Shown here: positions 34,915 to 46,658 of the stretch, piece by piece
How positions within the stretch are numbered: the stretch's first letter is position 1
Layout: every line of letters begins with the position of its first letter
Notes under the pieces: model-generated
Seen by the model: the letters and a program-made list of their open reading frames with translations, nothing else
Databases searched by the model: none
What the model was told of the DNA's origin: nothing
Translations under genes and position numbers: made by a program
Origin: Craspedostauros australis
Taxonomy: Eukaryota > Bacillariophyta > Bacillariophyceae > Mastogloiales > Achnanthaceae
Assembly: GCA_026770025.1 (NCBI GenBank)
Contig: JAMXDE010000083.1
Coordinates: forward strand, 24,070 to 88,069
Direction of reading: 5' to 3'
DNA: 64,000 nt

Positions 34915-35195
34915 GGTTCATAGAGCATTCACTACCGGATAAGATTATTTCTTATCCGTATAAGCCATCTGCTTAGTTCATAGAGCATTCACTACCGGAT
35001 AAGATTATTTCTTATCCGCATAAGCCATCTGCTTATGTTCATAGAGCATTCACTACCGGATAAGATTATTTCTTATCCGCATAAGCCATCTGCTTATGTT
35101 CATAGAGCATTCACTACCGGATAAGATTATTTCTTATCCGCATAAGCCATCTGCTTATGTTCATAGAGCATTCTCTACCGGATAAGAATTGTTCT
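34915..35195. repeat. 60-61-bp tandem repeats with internal hairpin
   Basis: Between four and five nearly identical units. Each includes CGGATAAGA, five bases, then TCTTATCCG, an inverted repeat, and CATAAGCCATCTGCTTA. From 35196 to about 35770 the sequence continues as highly diverged repeat-like DNA rich in CTTAT/CATAAG. Confidence 0.9.
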
Positions 35196-35777
35196 TATGG
35201 TGCTATTCATATGGATAAAACTGCGCCTATCACATAAACATAGGTGCAAATCTGCCCTTATAAGCCCGCGTTAAAGCAATATTGGCGGCTATGGGCCAGA
35301 ATCAGATGCATTTCTGACCCTTATGCGCTATCCATAAGGACGCGATGAGTCTTATAACATAGACACAATTTTGTTTCGTCCTCACAGCAGTTATGCATAA
35401 GACGCAAATAGTGCTTTTGAAGCCGTCCATAAGGCCCAAACAGCGCTTATAATTCTATCCATAGAGGTGTTTTCGACACTATGGAGCCATCATAAGACTG
35501 AATTGGATGTTACGACTACTTCGACTCAATATGAAGCGCTATGCCTATCCAATGTGACCAACACGCCGTATTCGTAAGGACAATACAGTCCTTATCACAC
35601 AGGCATCAATTTAAGTGCTTCATGACACCAATCCAAACGGTGAATATTGCCCTTATGGAGTGGTCATAACGCAATTTTCACCCTCAAAAAGTGATTCATA
35701 AGGCCAAATTAGCCCTTGTGAACCCGGCATAGACGTTAATTCATCCTTTCCCGCGCTCCATACACTCAAATATTGCG

Positions 35778-36165
35778 TATGAAGAGGACCGATTATGCCT
35801 TTAATACAAGCGCAAAAGTGCGTTATGATCGTAGGACCGATTATGCCTTTAACAGAAGCGCAAAAGTGTGTTATGATTGTAGGACCAATCATGCCTTTAA
35901 CAGAAGCGCAAAAGTGCGTTATGATCGTAGGACCAAGTATGCCTTTACCAGAAGCGCAAAAGTGCGTTATGATCGTAGGACCAAGTATGCCTTTACCAGA
36001 AGCGCAAAAGTGCGTTGTCACCGTAGGACCAAGTATGCCTTTACCAGAAGCGCAAAAGTGCGTTGTGATCGTAGGACCGATTATGCCTTTAACAGAAGCG
36101 CAAAAAGTGTGTTGTCACCGTAGGACCAAGTACGCTTTCAACGCAAGCGCAAAAAGTGCCTTGTG
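35778..36165. repeat. 48-bp tandem repeats
   Basis: About eight units with a 48-bp period, containing AGCGCAAAAGTGCGTTATGA and GTAGGACC. The motif GCGCAAAAGTGCG can pair with itself imperfectly. The period is divisible by three, so several frames stay open on both strands; these are not genes. Confidence 0.92.
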
Positions 36166-36752
36166 AACGAAGGACCGATGCTGTACCTACGCATTGTGGT
36201 TCCAAAGACGAACATTGGCCCTCCTTCGCGTTGTCGCCATCCCGCGAATGACTTTTCGCGCTTGCAGCAACTTGGTTACGCCCCTTTGACATCGGCCATT
36301 GTTACAGTTTGTACGGGGAACAGTACACCCTTCTTGGGCGCCGGTGTCTTTCGCCACGGACAGGAACACAAAAAAACACTTCAAGCCAATGCAAGTATCT
36401 CTTGACATTTCTTTTCTGATGTTCAGATGGCCACGAATTACAATCATTGTACGTGTGTGTGCAAGACACCAGCACGCGTCACCAGCGCACGTAATGCGTC
36501 GTTGGCAAGAAATTGCTGCGATGGTTGTTTGCTCGTTGCGAAGCACAACATCTTCCATGTCCTTGGCAACCACACAGCAGCACCCCATGGCCAACTCTGC
36601 GAATGAGGACGACACAAACCGCATCACGCCAACGTGCACACATCCATTACACCAGACACTGCTGCTCTCTTGCAGATGCACATCAATGGAGCCTTGAGTT
36701 GAGCAGAGGTGCCCTTTGTCACACAAATCAGAAACACAACCAACCACTGATC

Positions 36753-39308
36753 ATGACGCCACCAAGGAAACGAGCCCCTCGCTTCTTGAAAAAGGGAGTC
36801 GATGCCAAGCTCCTCATCCGTGAGCTTGCAGCTGATCCCAACTTGTGGATGTGGGAGCCTTGCCACATCCGAGACAAGTATCCGACCCTCGCAAAGTATC
36901 CAGCAAAGAACTTCATCAAAGGGTATGTGATGCTGAAGAAAACGCTCGTGAAGAACAAGATCTTCTTTGGTAAGTCAACTCCAATGCAGGCAACGTGTGG
37001 GCCCGACCACTCGGTGGACACATTCGTTTGGGGTGGTGGCGATTGCCCTGTTGCATTTCTTGTCCTCAAACTTTGCTTTGATCATGCTGCACAAACACAT
37101 CACAACTCACAAGCAACCACTCGATCTCTTCATCTGTTTGCTTTTGTGAGGGTTTTGGCAGCAAATGGACGCTTCAATCCAGACGCATCAGGTAACTTGG
37201 CCATGCATCTTCGCCCCATCGATGAGCCAGAGGGCTTCGACAACACAAAGCCCTCGAAATCTCCTCCTGCAAAGGCCGTCGCAGAAACCACAACAACACC
37301 CACAATGACGGCACTCTCCGAAAACGCTGCCACCAACACAGACAAGAGCTGCCATGGAGAAGGGGATCAAAACCCATCTTCGCAAATGGCATCAAGCACC
37401 AATGGGTCGGTCCCAAATGTTGCCTTCCTCAATGATGACTGGGCCATGGGCGACTTTGGCGAGGAAATTTCATCAGTGTTTGGTCGAGAAATGGACTTCG
37501 ATGATGACATTGAAGTTGTGGGCATGACAGGCCCTCCACCATACAACTCACTGACAGCAAGATATGGTCATTTCTTTGACATGGCCGAGAACTCTCGCGT
37601 CGCCCAGTTCTCTTCCGTCCCAACACATGTGGACGTCTTCTACACTACACAATTGTGGAGGCCGAAGGGAGAGGCATTCCGGATGATCAGCATCGACTTC
37701 TACATGCCTGCAGCCACCATCCAGCAGGATACACAGCTGACCATTCAATATCGCGAAGTGGGTGGGGTGCCTCGGCCCTTTGTGGTGCTGAAGTATCGGC
37801 CTCCAGTGGCCATTGGGGCAAAGGGGGGTATTGCAAAGGCCATTTGCAACCTTCAGGCGACCCACTTCGTCGACGCAGCACAGAAGGCACAAGCACACGA
37901 CCTGCAAATGCAGAAGGCCGGTTTTGCAAAGGGGCACTGGTGCAAAATGCTTGTGCCGATGCCCTTTGCTATCGACACCATGTTCTGCCCATCCGCTTGC
38001 GGCACGCTGGGGGGCGTTGTCTGGCTCAATCATGTGATGCCAGACAACAATGGGCAACCACGTAAAGTCCTCATCTTGTCGACGAGGGTGAAGGAGAAGA
38101 CAACGACTGTGGGAATGACGTGCAAGTTTTCAAAAATGCACGCACTTGGTTTCAACTCAGGCGGAACCAATGCCATCGACAAAGGGGCCAAGTCACAAAT
38201 GCTACCTTCACAGTCACACAGAATCCCCCAATACACGGACAACAACAGCAACTCCAGCAACCCGCCATCTGCCAGCAATGCCCAGAAGGTGACCCCATGG
38301 CCACAACCCTTACAACCCAGGAGCCCAATGGGCAGCCGCATTCAATCACGCTTCCGATCGGCAAGAACGACAAAGAATCTCCGCACCTTTGGAGCACGCA
38401 ACATGCTTCATGGAGACGATCAATCAGTCACGACGCAGGTGACTCAGGTGTTGGAAGCCCAACTCGAATGCCAGGTTGAGAGGGTGGCCGAACTTGAGCT
38501 GAGGGTGGCACTGCGAAAGCAGGCTGCCAGAGAAAGGGCAGAGCTGAGACGGCAAGGACAGCTCAACGAGAGCCGTCCGGGAATGGTGGTGACTGGTGGT
38601 ACAGCTTCTGATGAGGCTGCCAGCAACCTTCCTGATGGTGTCTTCAACAAAATGGACGACCTCACCAGACCGTATTTCGTAAAGGGCCCAGGATCAGTCC
38701 AGCACCCGGCAATGATGCAGAATGGTCAGACTGGGACGGGCAACATGCAGTCGACGAATCCGCAGCAACTCAGCACAGGGCAGATCCTTCCGCACGGACG
38801 GGAGGAAGGAATATCAGCAACAACAACACCTCAGATGTCTCCTCCACTACCACGAGATGTTGATCCATGTGAAGGAATGCTGGTCCTTGCGGACCAAGCC
38901 AACAAACTGACAGAGGCAGCAGCGGTGGGAGCAGCAGCAGCAGAAGCAACCAACCTTGCAACTGCAACAACCACCATCACAGCGGGGTCCACAGCTGTAA
39001 ATACGAATCAGAATCCAGAAGGAGAGAATGTGAGGCAATCCGCAGGCAGTGCAGGAGCTCAGATGACCAGTCAGGAGGCGCCAAACCAACCTGAAGGCGG
39101 AGGGGATGGGCCAACAACCAACAACTCGTTGGTCGAAGATGTTGAGATAGTGCAGGACCCAACAGTACCATTGAATGCTGCAGAAGCACCATGGAATGCT
39201 GCAGAAGCACCATTGAATGTTGACGAGGCAATGGACATGACCGGAGATGGAGAGAGGCAGGGTGACAATGGGGGCAGTGACGGAAACGAGCATGACACAA
39301 CAAACTAA
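36753..39308 (+). CDS. Second ORF of the Harbinger-type element (2 exons), function unknown
   Basis: Exon 1 is 36753-36969 (donor GTAAGTC) and exon 2 is 37162-39308, giving 787 aa. The 192-bp intron happens to be open in frame, so an unspliced form would also read through. The N-terminus is basic (MTPPRKRAPRFLKKGV) and followed by a helical part (WMWEPCHIRDKYPTLAKYPA) that could be DNA-binding. A conserved-looking core spans about 37560-38130 (MISIDFYMPAATIQQDTQLT, GHWCKMLVPMPFAIDTMFCP). A coiled coil follows (QVLEAQLECQVERVAELELR) and then a long Gln/Asn/Thr/Ala-rich tail with a short repeated NAAEAP motif. No family was recognised. Its position and divergent orientation suggest the accessory protein that partners Harbinger transposases; this is inference. 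Confidence 0.6.
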   Translation: MTPPRKRAPRFLKKGVDAKLLIRELAADPNLWMWEPCHIRDKYPTLAKYPAKNFIKGYVMLKKTLVKNKIFFGKSTPMQATCGPDHSVDTFVWGGGDCPVAFLVLKLCFDHAAQTHHNSQATTRSLHLFAFVRVLAANGRFNPDASGNLAMHLRPIDEPEGFDNTKPSKSPPAKAVAETTTTPTMTALSENAATNTDKSCHGEGDQNPSSQMASSTNGSVPNVAFLNDDWAMGDFGEEISSVFGREMDFDDDIEVVGMTGPPPYNSLTARYGHFFDMAENSRVAQFSSVPTHVDVFYTTQLWRPKGEAFRMISIDFYMPAATIQQDTQLTIQYREVGGVPRPFVVLKYRPPVAIGAKGGIAKAICNLQATHFVDAAQKAQAHDLQMQKAGFAKGHWCKMLVPMPFAIDTMFCPSACGTLGGVVWLNHVMPDNNGQPRKVLILSTRVKEKTTTVGMTCKFSKMHALGFNSGGTNAIDKGAKSQMLPSQSHRIPQYTDNNSNSSNPPSASNAQKVTPWPQPLQPRSPMGSRIQSRFRSARTTKNLRTFGARNMLHGDDQSVTTQVTQVLEAQLECQVERVAELELRVALRKQAARERAELRRQGQLNESRPGMVVTGGTASDEAASNLPDGVFNKMDDLTRPYFVKGPGSVQHPAMMQNGQTGTGNMQSTNPQQLSTGQILPHGREEGISATTTPQMSPPLPRDVDPCEGMLVLADQANKLTEAAAVGAAAAEATNLATATTTITAGSTAVNTNQNPEGENVRQSAGSAGAQMTSQEAPNQPEGGGDGPTTNNSLVEDVEIVQDPTVPLNAAEAPWNAAEAPLNVDEAMDMTGDGERQGDNGGSDGNEHDTTN

Positions 39309-39724
39309 GCAGCAACAACGTGAGAAATAGATACACACCTTTGAAGAATCTATTGTGGATGTAGTGTGCTCATGATAGTCGGAACAAACGAGGAAGTACT
39401 GAATGGTTGATTTGTACCACAAGAAGAATGACATTGTGTGGGTAGTGGGAGAGTAGAAGGAAGCACAAGTTGGCCATGACAATGAGGAATGTCCGGACAA
39501 CACACACGATCAGGCGACAGGGTGTAAAAGTCAAAAATGGAGCCACGAATCTGGGTTTTGCATAAATCAGGATGATTGTGCAAACAACTGACAGGAAGAA
39601 GGCTGAAAGATGGCAAATTTTCAGTTTGGTTCTTGACTTTTGGACTGTAGATTATGGAAGAAACTGTTGTTGCCTTATCATGGGAAATGCAAAATTACCG
39701 TCTTTCCCCCCCCCCTAGTGCACC

Positions 39725-39798
39725 TGCTTTTAAAGGCAGATCGGGGGGTTCGCAGAGGGCCAAAAATGCCTTTAAAGGCAGGCCTGCCTTTAAAGGCA
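39725..39798. repeat. Cluster of TGCCTTTAAAGGCA palindromes
   Basis: Perfect 14-bp palindromes lie at 39767-39780 and 39785-39798, and a near-perfect one (TGCTTTTAAAGGCA) at 39725-39738. A related CTGCCTTTGAAGGCAG lies at 31426-31441, at the other end of the Harbinger-type element. Confidence 0.88.
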
Positions 39799-39804
39799 GA
39801 ATTC

Positions 39805-40735
39805 CGGCCCCTCAGAGGGGGTCAAAATCCCAAAAAAACAGACCCCAACGCAAACATGACACCCCACTGCGTCAAAACAACACGGTTTTTGCTCTACGCG
39901 ATACATACGGACGTTGCAACCGCAAATTTACTTCTGGTTCCTGTGCTTTACAGACTAGTGCCAAAATTGAAGCTTACTCATGCAGCACTTGATGTGAGCA
40001 TGAATAATACACCAATGCCTCTCCTTCGACAATAGCTGGTCTATACTTCTTCTAAGCATGTGGAAGATTGATAATGGTAATAGTCATGCATATATTTCTG
40101 ATTTATTACTTTAGTACAGTTGGCTTCATGGTTGCTTTGCTACGTCTACATGCAAGTTGACGTTCAGACTGACAGATGAGAGAGGACGTCCCTCCTCCAC
40201 GTGTAGATGAGGTGGTTCCGATTCTTCTCCTCTGGTTGCGCTCGGCGTCCATCTCGGTCGTGTTTTGATCGTTTTCCAGCTGCATGAGACGTCTTCCACA
40301 TGTTACATTCAATTTCAAACAAATTTCATCGAGGCGTTGAAACAACTTCGAAATCACTCCGTTATGTAAAAAGAGTCGTTTTGGTGTCTGCAACGACAGT
40401 TCGCGGTATCCAGGTTCTGGGTTGGACGGTTGTGTCCGGTTTCTGCGCCAATGAAAGTCATCGGTTTTGAGTGGCCCAGAACAAGGAACTTGGCTTGTTT
40501 TGGTGTGGGCTTGCGTCATTGTTCATGTCCATTGCACATCAAGGCACCAGGATGGGCAGAAGACGAAAAGCCGACAGCACAGCAACTACGAAAGCAACTA
40601 CGACAGCCACGACGAAAGTGAAAATGAAAGTGACACTGAAAGTGACCACAACAGCAAAGACAATGACAACATCAACATCAACATCAACATCAACAGCACA
40701 AAACCAAACTGAAAAGCCCAGCCCCTCATCATCAC
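39805..40735. other. Stretch without a confident gene, ending in short repeats
   Basis: A 137-codon minus frame (40106-40519) contains a plausible helical segment (VISKLFQRLDEICLKLNV) but no known motif. From about 40610 the DNA becomes GAAAGTGA-like and then AACATC-repeat low complexity (about 40666-40702), leading into the satellite. Confidence 0.4.
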
Positions 40736-40739
40736 ATCC

Positions 40740-43205
40740 ACATCGATGCCCATGCTTGCCAACAGCATCGCATCGACAGCCAAATCCACTTCGATTGAAG
40801 CATGCCGTCCATGTTCATGCTCTCCAACAGCATCACATCGGCAGCCACAGCCGCATCCATTGAAGCATGCCGTCTATGTCCATGCTCTCCAACAGCATCA
40901 CATCGACAAACACATCCACTTCGATCCAATCATGCCGTCCATGTCCATGCTCTCCAACAGCATCACATCGACAAACACTTCGATTGAAGCATGCCATCCG
41001 TGTCCATGCTCTCCAACAGCATCACATCGACAAACACTTCGATTGAAGCATGCCGTCCATGTCCATGCTCTCCAACAGCATCACATCGACAGCCACATCC
41101 ACTTCGATCCAATCATGCCGTCCATGTCCATGCTCTCCAACAGCATCGCATCGACAGCCACATCCACTTCGATTGAAGCATGCCGTCCATGTCCATGCTC
41201 TCCAACAGCATCGACAGCCACATCCACTTCGATTGAAGCATGCCGTTCATGTCCATGCTCTCCAACAGCATCACATCGACAAACACATCCACTTCGATCC
41301 AAGCATGCCGTCTATGTCCATGCTCTCCAACAGCATCACATCGGCAGCCACAGCCGCATCCATTGAAGCATGCCGTCTATGTCCATGCTCTCCAACAGCA
41401 TCACATCGACAAACACAGTCGCATCGATCCAATCATGCCGTCCATGTCCATGCTCTCCAACAGCATCGCATCGACAAACACATCCACTTCGATCCAAGCA
41501 TGCCGTCCATGTCCATGCTCTCCAACAGCATCACATCGGCAACCACATCCACTTCGATCCAATCATGCCGTCCATGTCCATGCTCTCCAACAGCATCGCA
41601 TCGACAGCCACATCCACTTCGATCCAATCATGCCGTCCATGTTCATGCTCTCCAACAGCATCGCATCGACAGCCACATCCACTTCGATCCAAGCATGCCG
41701 TTCATGTCCATGCTCTCCAACAGCATCACATCGACAAACACATCCACTTCGATCCAAGCATGCCGTCTATGTCCATGCTCTCCAACAGCATCACATCGGC
41801 AGCCACAGCCGCATCCATTGAAGCATGCCGTCTATGTCCATGCTCTCCAACAGCATCACATCGACAAACACAGTCGCATCGATCCAAGCATGCCGTCCAT
41901 GTCCATGCTCTCCAACAGCATCACATCGGCAACCACATCCACTTCGATCCAATCATGCCGTCCATGTCCATGCTCTCCAACAGCATCGCATCGACAGCCA
42001 CATCCACTTCGATCCAATCATGCCGTCCATGTTCATGCTCTCCAACAGCATCGCATCGACAGCCACATCCACTTCGATCCAAGCATGCCGTTCATGTCCA
42101 TGCTCTCCAACAGCATCACATCGACAAACACATCCACTTCGATCCAAGCATGCCGTCTATGTCCATGCTCTCCAACAGCATCACATCGGCAGCCACAGCC
42201 GCATCCATTGAAGCATGCCGTCTATGTCCATGCTCTCCAACAGCATCACATCGACAAACACAGTCGCATCGATCCAAGCATGCCGTCCATGTCCATGCTC
42301 TCCAACAGCATCACATCGGCAACCACATCCACTTCGATCCAATCATGCCGTCCATGTCCATGCTCTCCAACAGCATCGCATCGACAGCCACATCCACTTC
42401 GATCCAATCATGCCGTCCATGTTCATGCTCTCCAACAGCATCGCATCGACAGCCACATCCACTTCGATCCAAGCATGCCGTTCATGTCCATGCTCTCCAA
42501 CAGCATCACATCGACAAACACATCCACTTCGATCCAAGCATGCCGTCTATGTCCATGCTCTCCAACAGCATCACATCGGCAGCCACAGCCGCATCCATTG
42601 AAGCATGCCGTCTATGTCCATGCTCTCCAACAGCATCGCACCGACAGCCACATCCACTTCGATTGAAGCATGCCGTCTGTGTCCAAGCTCGATGACAGCA
42701 TCGACAGCCACATCCACTTCGATTGAAGCATGCCGTCTGTGTCCAAGCTCGATGACAGCATCGACAGCCACATCCACTTCGATTGAAGCATGTCGTCCAT
42801 GTCCATGCTCTCCAACAGCATCACATCGACAGCCACATCCACTTCGATCCAAGCATGCCGTCCATGTCCATGCTCTCCAACAGCATCACATCGGCAACCA
42901 CAGTCGCATCGATTGAAGCATGCCGTCCATGTCCATGCTCTCCAACAGCATCGCATCGACAAACACATCCACTTCGATCCAAGCATGCCGTTCATGTCCA
43001 TGCTCTCCAACAGCATCACATCGACAGCCACATCCACTTCGATCCAAGCATGCCGTCCATGTCCATGCTCTCCAACAGCATCACATCGACAAACACAGTC
43101 GCATCGATCCAATCATGCCGTCCATGTCCATGCTCTCCAACAGCATCGCATCGACAAACACATCCACTTCGATCCAACCATGCCGTCCGTGTCCAAGCTC
43201 CACAA
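40740..43205. repeat. 65-bp satellite array with 390-bp higher-order repeats
   Basis: About 38 head-to-tail units, mostly 65 bp with a few of 59 bp. Each contains CCATGCTCTCCAACAGCATC and ends in CACTTCGATCCAAG-like sequence. A block of six units (390 bp) is repeated exactly at 41821-42210 and 42211-42600, with a preceding version that holds one extra unit. The period is not divisible by three and stops are rare, so long frames (up to about 540 codons) are open on both strands; these are artefacts. The last units decay at about 43205. Confidence 0.95.
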
Positions 43206-43379
43206 TAGCATCCACATTGATAGGTGGCCATTCACTGAAATAGTGTATAGATTCATTTCAATGTAATATCATCTTCTTGTCATTTTTTAGCATGACTTGT
43301 GACACCATCGTTTGTTTTTTGGTTTGGTGTGGCAAGTGTTTCATTTTTTGGTTTCCGTGAGGAATAGAGAGTTGTGTTG

Positions 43380-43640
43380 TATCCGTGAGGAAAATAAAAG
43401 GACTCGTGAGTCCGTTTAGCGCTAAGTGGACTCACCAATCCACTTGGCATTTTTGTTGCTTCGTAAGTGGACTCACCGATCCAGTTACGTAAGTGGACTC
43501 ACCAATCCACTTACGAGCACAAAATGACTCGTCAGATTACCCTCTCTCTGAGATTGGAATAGTTCGACTCGCCCAACATCCATCTTTTCACCGATTCCTC
43601 GTGATGTTTTACACACTGCGTGTTTTGTCGCGTTATTCTT
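43380..43640 (+). repeat. Left terminal inverted repeat of the defective element
   Basis: It contains three copies of AAGTGGACTCACC(A/G)ATCC, each forming a local inverted repeat with the following GGATTGGTGAGT-type complement, then the long shared block ending near TGTTTTGTCGCG. Confidence 0.88.
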
Positions 43641-44523
43641 CCAACCCAACAACACATGGTGCATTTCCCTCTCGTATTAATATTATAATAATAAAAACAA
43701 CAATAACAATAACCCACAACAATTAAACCCATAATAGGGAGTGCCCGAGGGCTATAGCCTCGCCCGCACATGCCTGGCTGCACCAGGTAGGTCAAGTATG
43801 TCACGAATATATGCACTCCTGTCATTTCCGCGTTTTAACAGCCACAGACCCAGGTGCCTGTACACTGCGCAACCTGGGGGGTTGTGAAGCCCCACACAGG
43901 GTGCTGGAGGTGGCCCTTGTATCCTGGAGCACCATCACCAGGCCACGATGCACGCACCCCCAGCTGACCCGCAGTGAGTCACCCCCATAGCCCATGTGCG
44001 AACGTGGGTGTCGCCGTCCGGACTCCTGGCCTCCTGTCCAATCCGATTCTGTCCAGTCCTGTAGTCACCCACACGCTCATCCCCCGTTGCCTGCCCTGCG
44101 CCATCAGACCGCTCAATGCTACCCTCCAGGCTGGACCTTCCACCACTCTGCGCACTTCCATAAAACGGAACTTTGTCTTGTACCACCCAACCAAATCACA
44201 GCAAGGCTTTCCAGGTGTCATCCTCTGTCACCACACCAGACTCGCCTCCGCAATGGGCCATGGCTTGATCCAACTGTTGCCAACCAGCGAAACCGAGTCT
44301 GCGCTCCGCAGCTTCATCGCTCGCCTCGCAATCTCCCTTTTGCATTGCCTGTCAGTGTCTTCTACACACCCGTTGGATTTCATCTTTCTCCATCTGCATC
44401 CGTTCCGATGTTCATTCCATCTGAACCCCTTCCGATCCTTGTTCCACACTGTCATCTGCATACCTACGAATCATTGCTGCCTTCTACACTATGTATCACT
44501 CTGCTGCATCATGCGTGCTTCAA

Positions 44524-46658
44524 CATCCCTTCTATCCCTCATGAAACGGAGTGTTGACTGGACTGATGACGACAGCGACGACAACCACCTCGACCCCAAC
44601 TGCGTTGACGACACCTTTGACAGTGATCGAGTACTTCGTTCTCCTGATGACTGAAAGCAACAAGGACACTCATAGCGTGTTGGAATCCAACGCCATCAGC
44701 GCTGATAACATTGATGCTGATGTTGATCGAAGTGGTGATTCCTACATTGCCAAGGGTGGATCATGAGGAAACCTTCTTCCATCCATGACAACGCCAACCA
44801 CCAATGCCTCTACCAACAATTTCAGCGCAACTACTGCAGGTGATGCTGCATCCACAACAAATACAAGCACTCCATGCAAAGAGCACAACCAATCAGAAGC
44901 AGAACGGCTGACAAGCATGGATCCTCGTTGGCTCCTTCTTGATCCCAAAAATGAAGAGTTCCCAGTTTCAGTGGGGAATGCCCATCGGTACACATACGAA
45001 TTGCTTCTTGATGAGGTTCATCAACTCAGCTGTACCACCACAGATTGTTGTGGTTCCCCAACTCATCCATTTCAATACCCAGTTGATCAGCCTGATCTTA
45101 GGTCTTGGATCTCTGCCTCGTCTTGGCATGGCAGCTCTCAGACATGTTGATCGCACTCCGCAAACGCAGAGTTCAGATCTATGAATCCGGTTGCATCGGA
45201 AGACGATGAGCAAGCATTGCAGACTGACAAGGTGGGAGCAGAGGAGGAGTATTCCACCAACAATCAATCCCACACCAGCATCATTGAAACGAACTAATCT
45301 ACACAAACTACTGCACCATCCGCAACACCAGCCGCAGCCAGTGATCCTCTGGTGGCCGGGTCGATGACCATGACAGCAGACGATGCAAATCTGGGCATGG
45401 CAGAGGTCCATTGCTCCGCAGACTTCCAGAACCTGAAGAGCAAAAAAACATGCCAAAACAGCGCTGATGTCATGGTTCATGACAGCACAGAAAGGTCGGG
45501 CGAACAGGTATGCCAGACTCGACCACATGAATGAGGAGCCGCTGATGCAAGTGGCAATGGACTGCCAGGGCATGCTTGGAGGAAGCAGCCAATTCAGTGC
45601 AGCATTTAGGGTGGGCCTGGTGAAGAAGGGCGGCAAAGGCTACACTTGCGCATCTGCCAACTTCATCGGTATTGTTGGGACCCCATAGGCGATGCAACAG
45701 ACAAAGCTGTTATCGTGGAAATGAAAACAAGGACAACAGCTGAAACGCAAAGGGAGGAAGAGGCGTATCAGACAAAAGCACACTGGGTCCATGGCATCCC
45801 AAGCACCATCCACATATTCTTGGAGTCGTGCAGCCCTTCATATTGAGCATTGATCAAAGCAAATGAAGAGATGCTGCAGGTTTCATATCACATTTATATA
45901 TGGTGTGAAAGGGAGTGTTTTGGTGATTGGTGAGTGTGTTTGCGTCACTCAGAACTGCTATTCCTACCTGCTCCTTCCTTTGAATCGCGATTACTACAAC
46001 CATGCCGGACTTTGTCCTCATGTCAACCAATACAATGTTTGTGCAATTCATTCCCTTTGTATGCTCGTCCTCCTCCCTGCATTCGGAGGAGGAGACAAAG
46101 CTGCCAAAACAATTGCAAGAGGGAGAGCACGTATCACGGTACAACCCGAACAGAAGAGGAACTTGTGTTGTATGTTCAGCCAGGACGAGATGGATTTGCC
46201 CTGGGTGCTACATTCATGCTTGTGGCTTCATGAAGCAGGAGAGACAGGAGTGGCTGAAGAAATGTGGCATCGCACCCACTGTGGCTTTGAAGAAAGTCGC
46301 AAAAGGAGAGGATGCGGTGATCATACAAAACTCTTGCCACCAAATTGCTCACCAAGATGAAGCAGGGTGGGCAGACAAGGTACAAGCGCAGCTTGGAAGA
46401 GAGAAGTTAGCAGCAGCAGTGCCGAATGCTGTGGAGACTGTACCTGCCAAAGGTGGAGAAGCAAATGGTAGTGGAGAAAAAACAGCAGGAACAACTGCAG
46501 GCACGGACAGCAAAGCACCTGCAATCGAAGAAACTATAAGAGGCGAGCAGCAACATGCGGAAGCAAGCCTCACACACACTTATCAAGAACCGATCGGAGA
46601 TAAGAGGAGAAATAATCCAGAGGAGAAGAAGCAGCAACCACCAAAGAGTAGGTCATGA
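44524..46658 (+). pseudogene. Broken, internally deleted copy of the piggyBac-like transposase/nuclease gene
   Basis: Fragments in changing frames align with the protein at 47824-52604. SEAERLTSMDPRWLLL with VSVGNAHRYTYELLL (about 44900-45010) matches its N-terminal SDAAKLASMSLKWKL region. HMNEEPLMQVAMD (about 45527) and AAFRVGLVKKGGKGYTCASA (about 45600) match the nuclease part, followed by VIVEMKTRTTAETQREEEA (about 45712). FIYGVKGSVLVIG (about 45890) matches the end of exon 2. RGTCVVCSARTRWICPGC (about 46160) matches the cysteine-rich tail. The segments carrying the three DDE aspartates (D1, D2 and KGGSD) were not found. Stops and shifts separate the blocks, so no complete protein can be made. 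The last block (46002-46658) is still open for about 218 codons. Confidence 0.68.

Larger units (their letters stand above)
31450..39714. mobile_element. PIF/Harbinger-type element with divergent ORFs (boundaries tentative)
   Basis: The interval contains a Harbinger DDE transposase on the minus strand and a second ORF on the plus strand. They are divergently arranged, as in many PIF/Harbinger elements. Proposed ends: CTA then a G-run at 31447-31455 on the left, and a C-run then CTA at 39706-39717 on the right, which would be a 3-bp CTA duplication with G-rich termini. Just outside, CTGCCTTTgAAgGCAGGT (31426) and its inverted counterpart (39722-39739) also match. The repeat may therefore be the true terminal repeat or a palindromic target. 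Inner similarity beyond the G-run is weak. Confidence 0.5.

Noticed and set aside
36513-39308. A single uninterrupted 931-codon frame for the plus-strand Harbinger ORF
   Set aside because: The first 80 codons precede a better start at 36753, and the segment 36970-37161 has clean GT/AG borders in frame, so it is more likely an intron.
40740-43205. Open frames of 440-540 codons encoding repeats such as HAVHVHALQQHHI
   Set aside because: Products of the 65-bp satellite. The same DNA is open in several frames and on the opposite strand.
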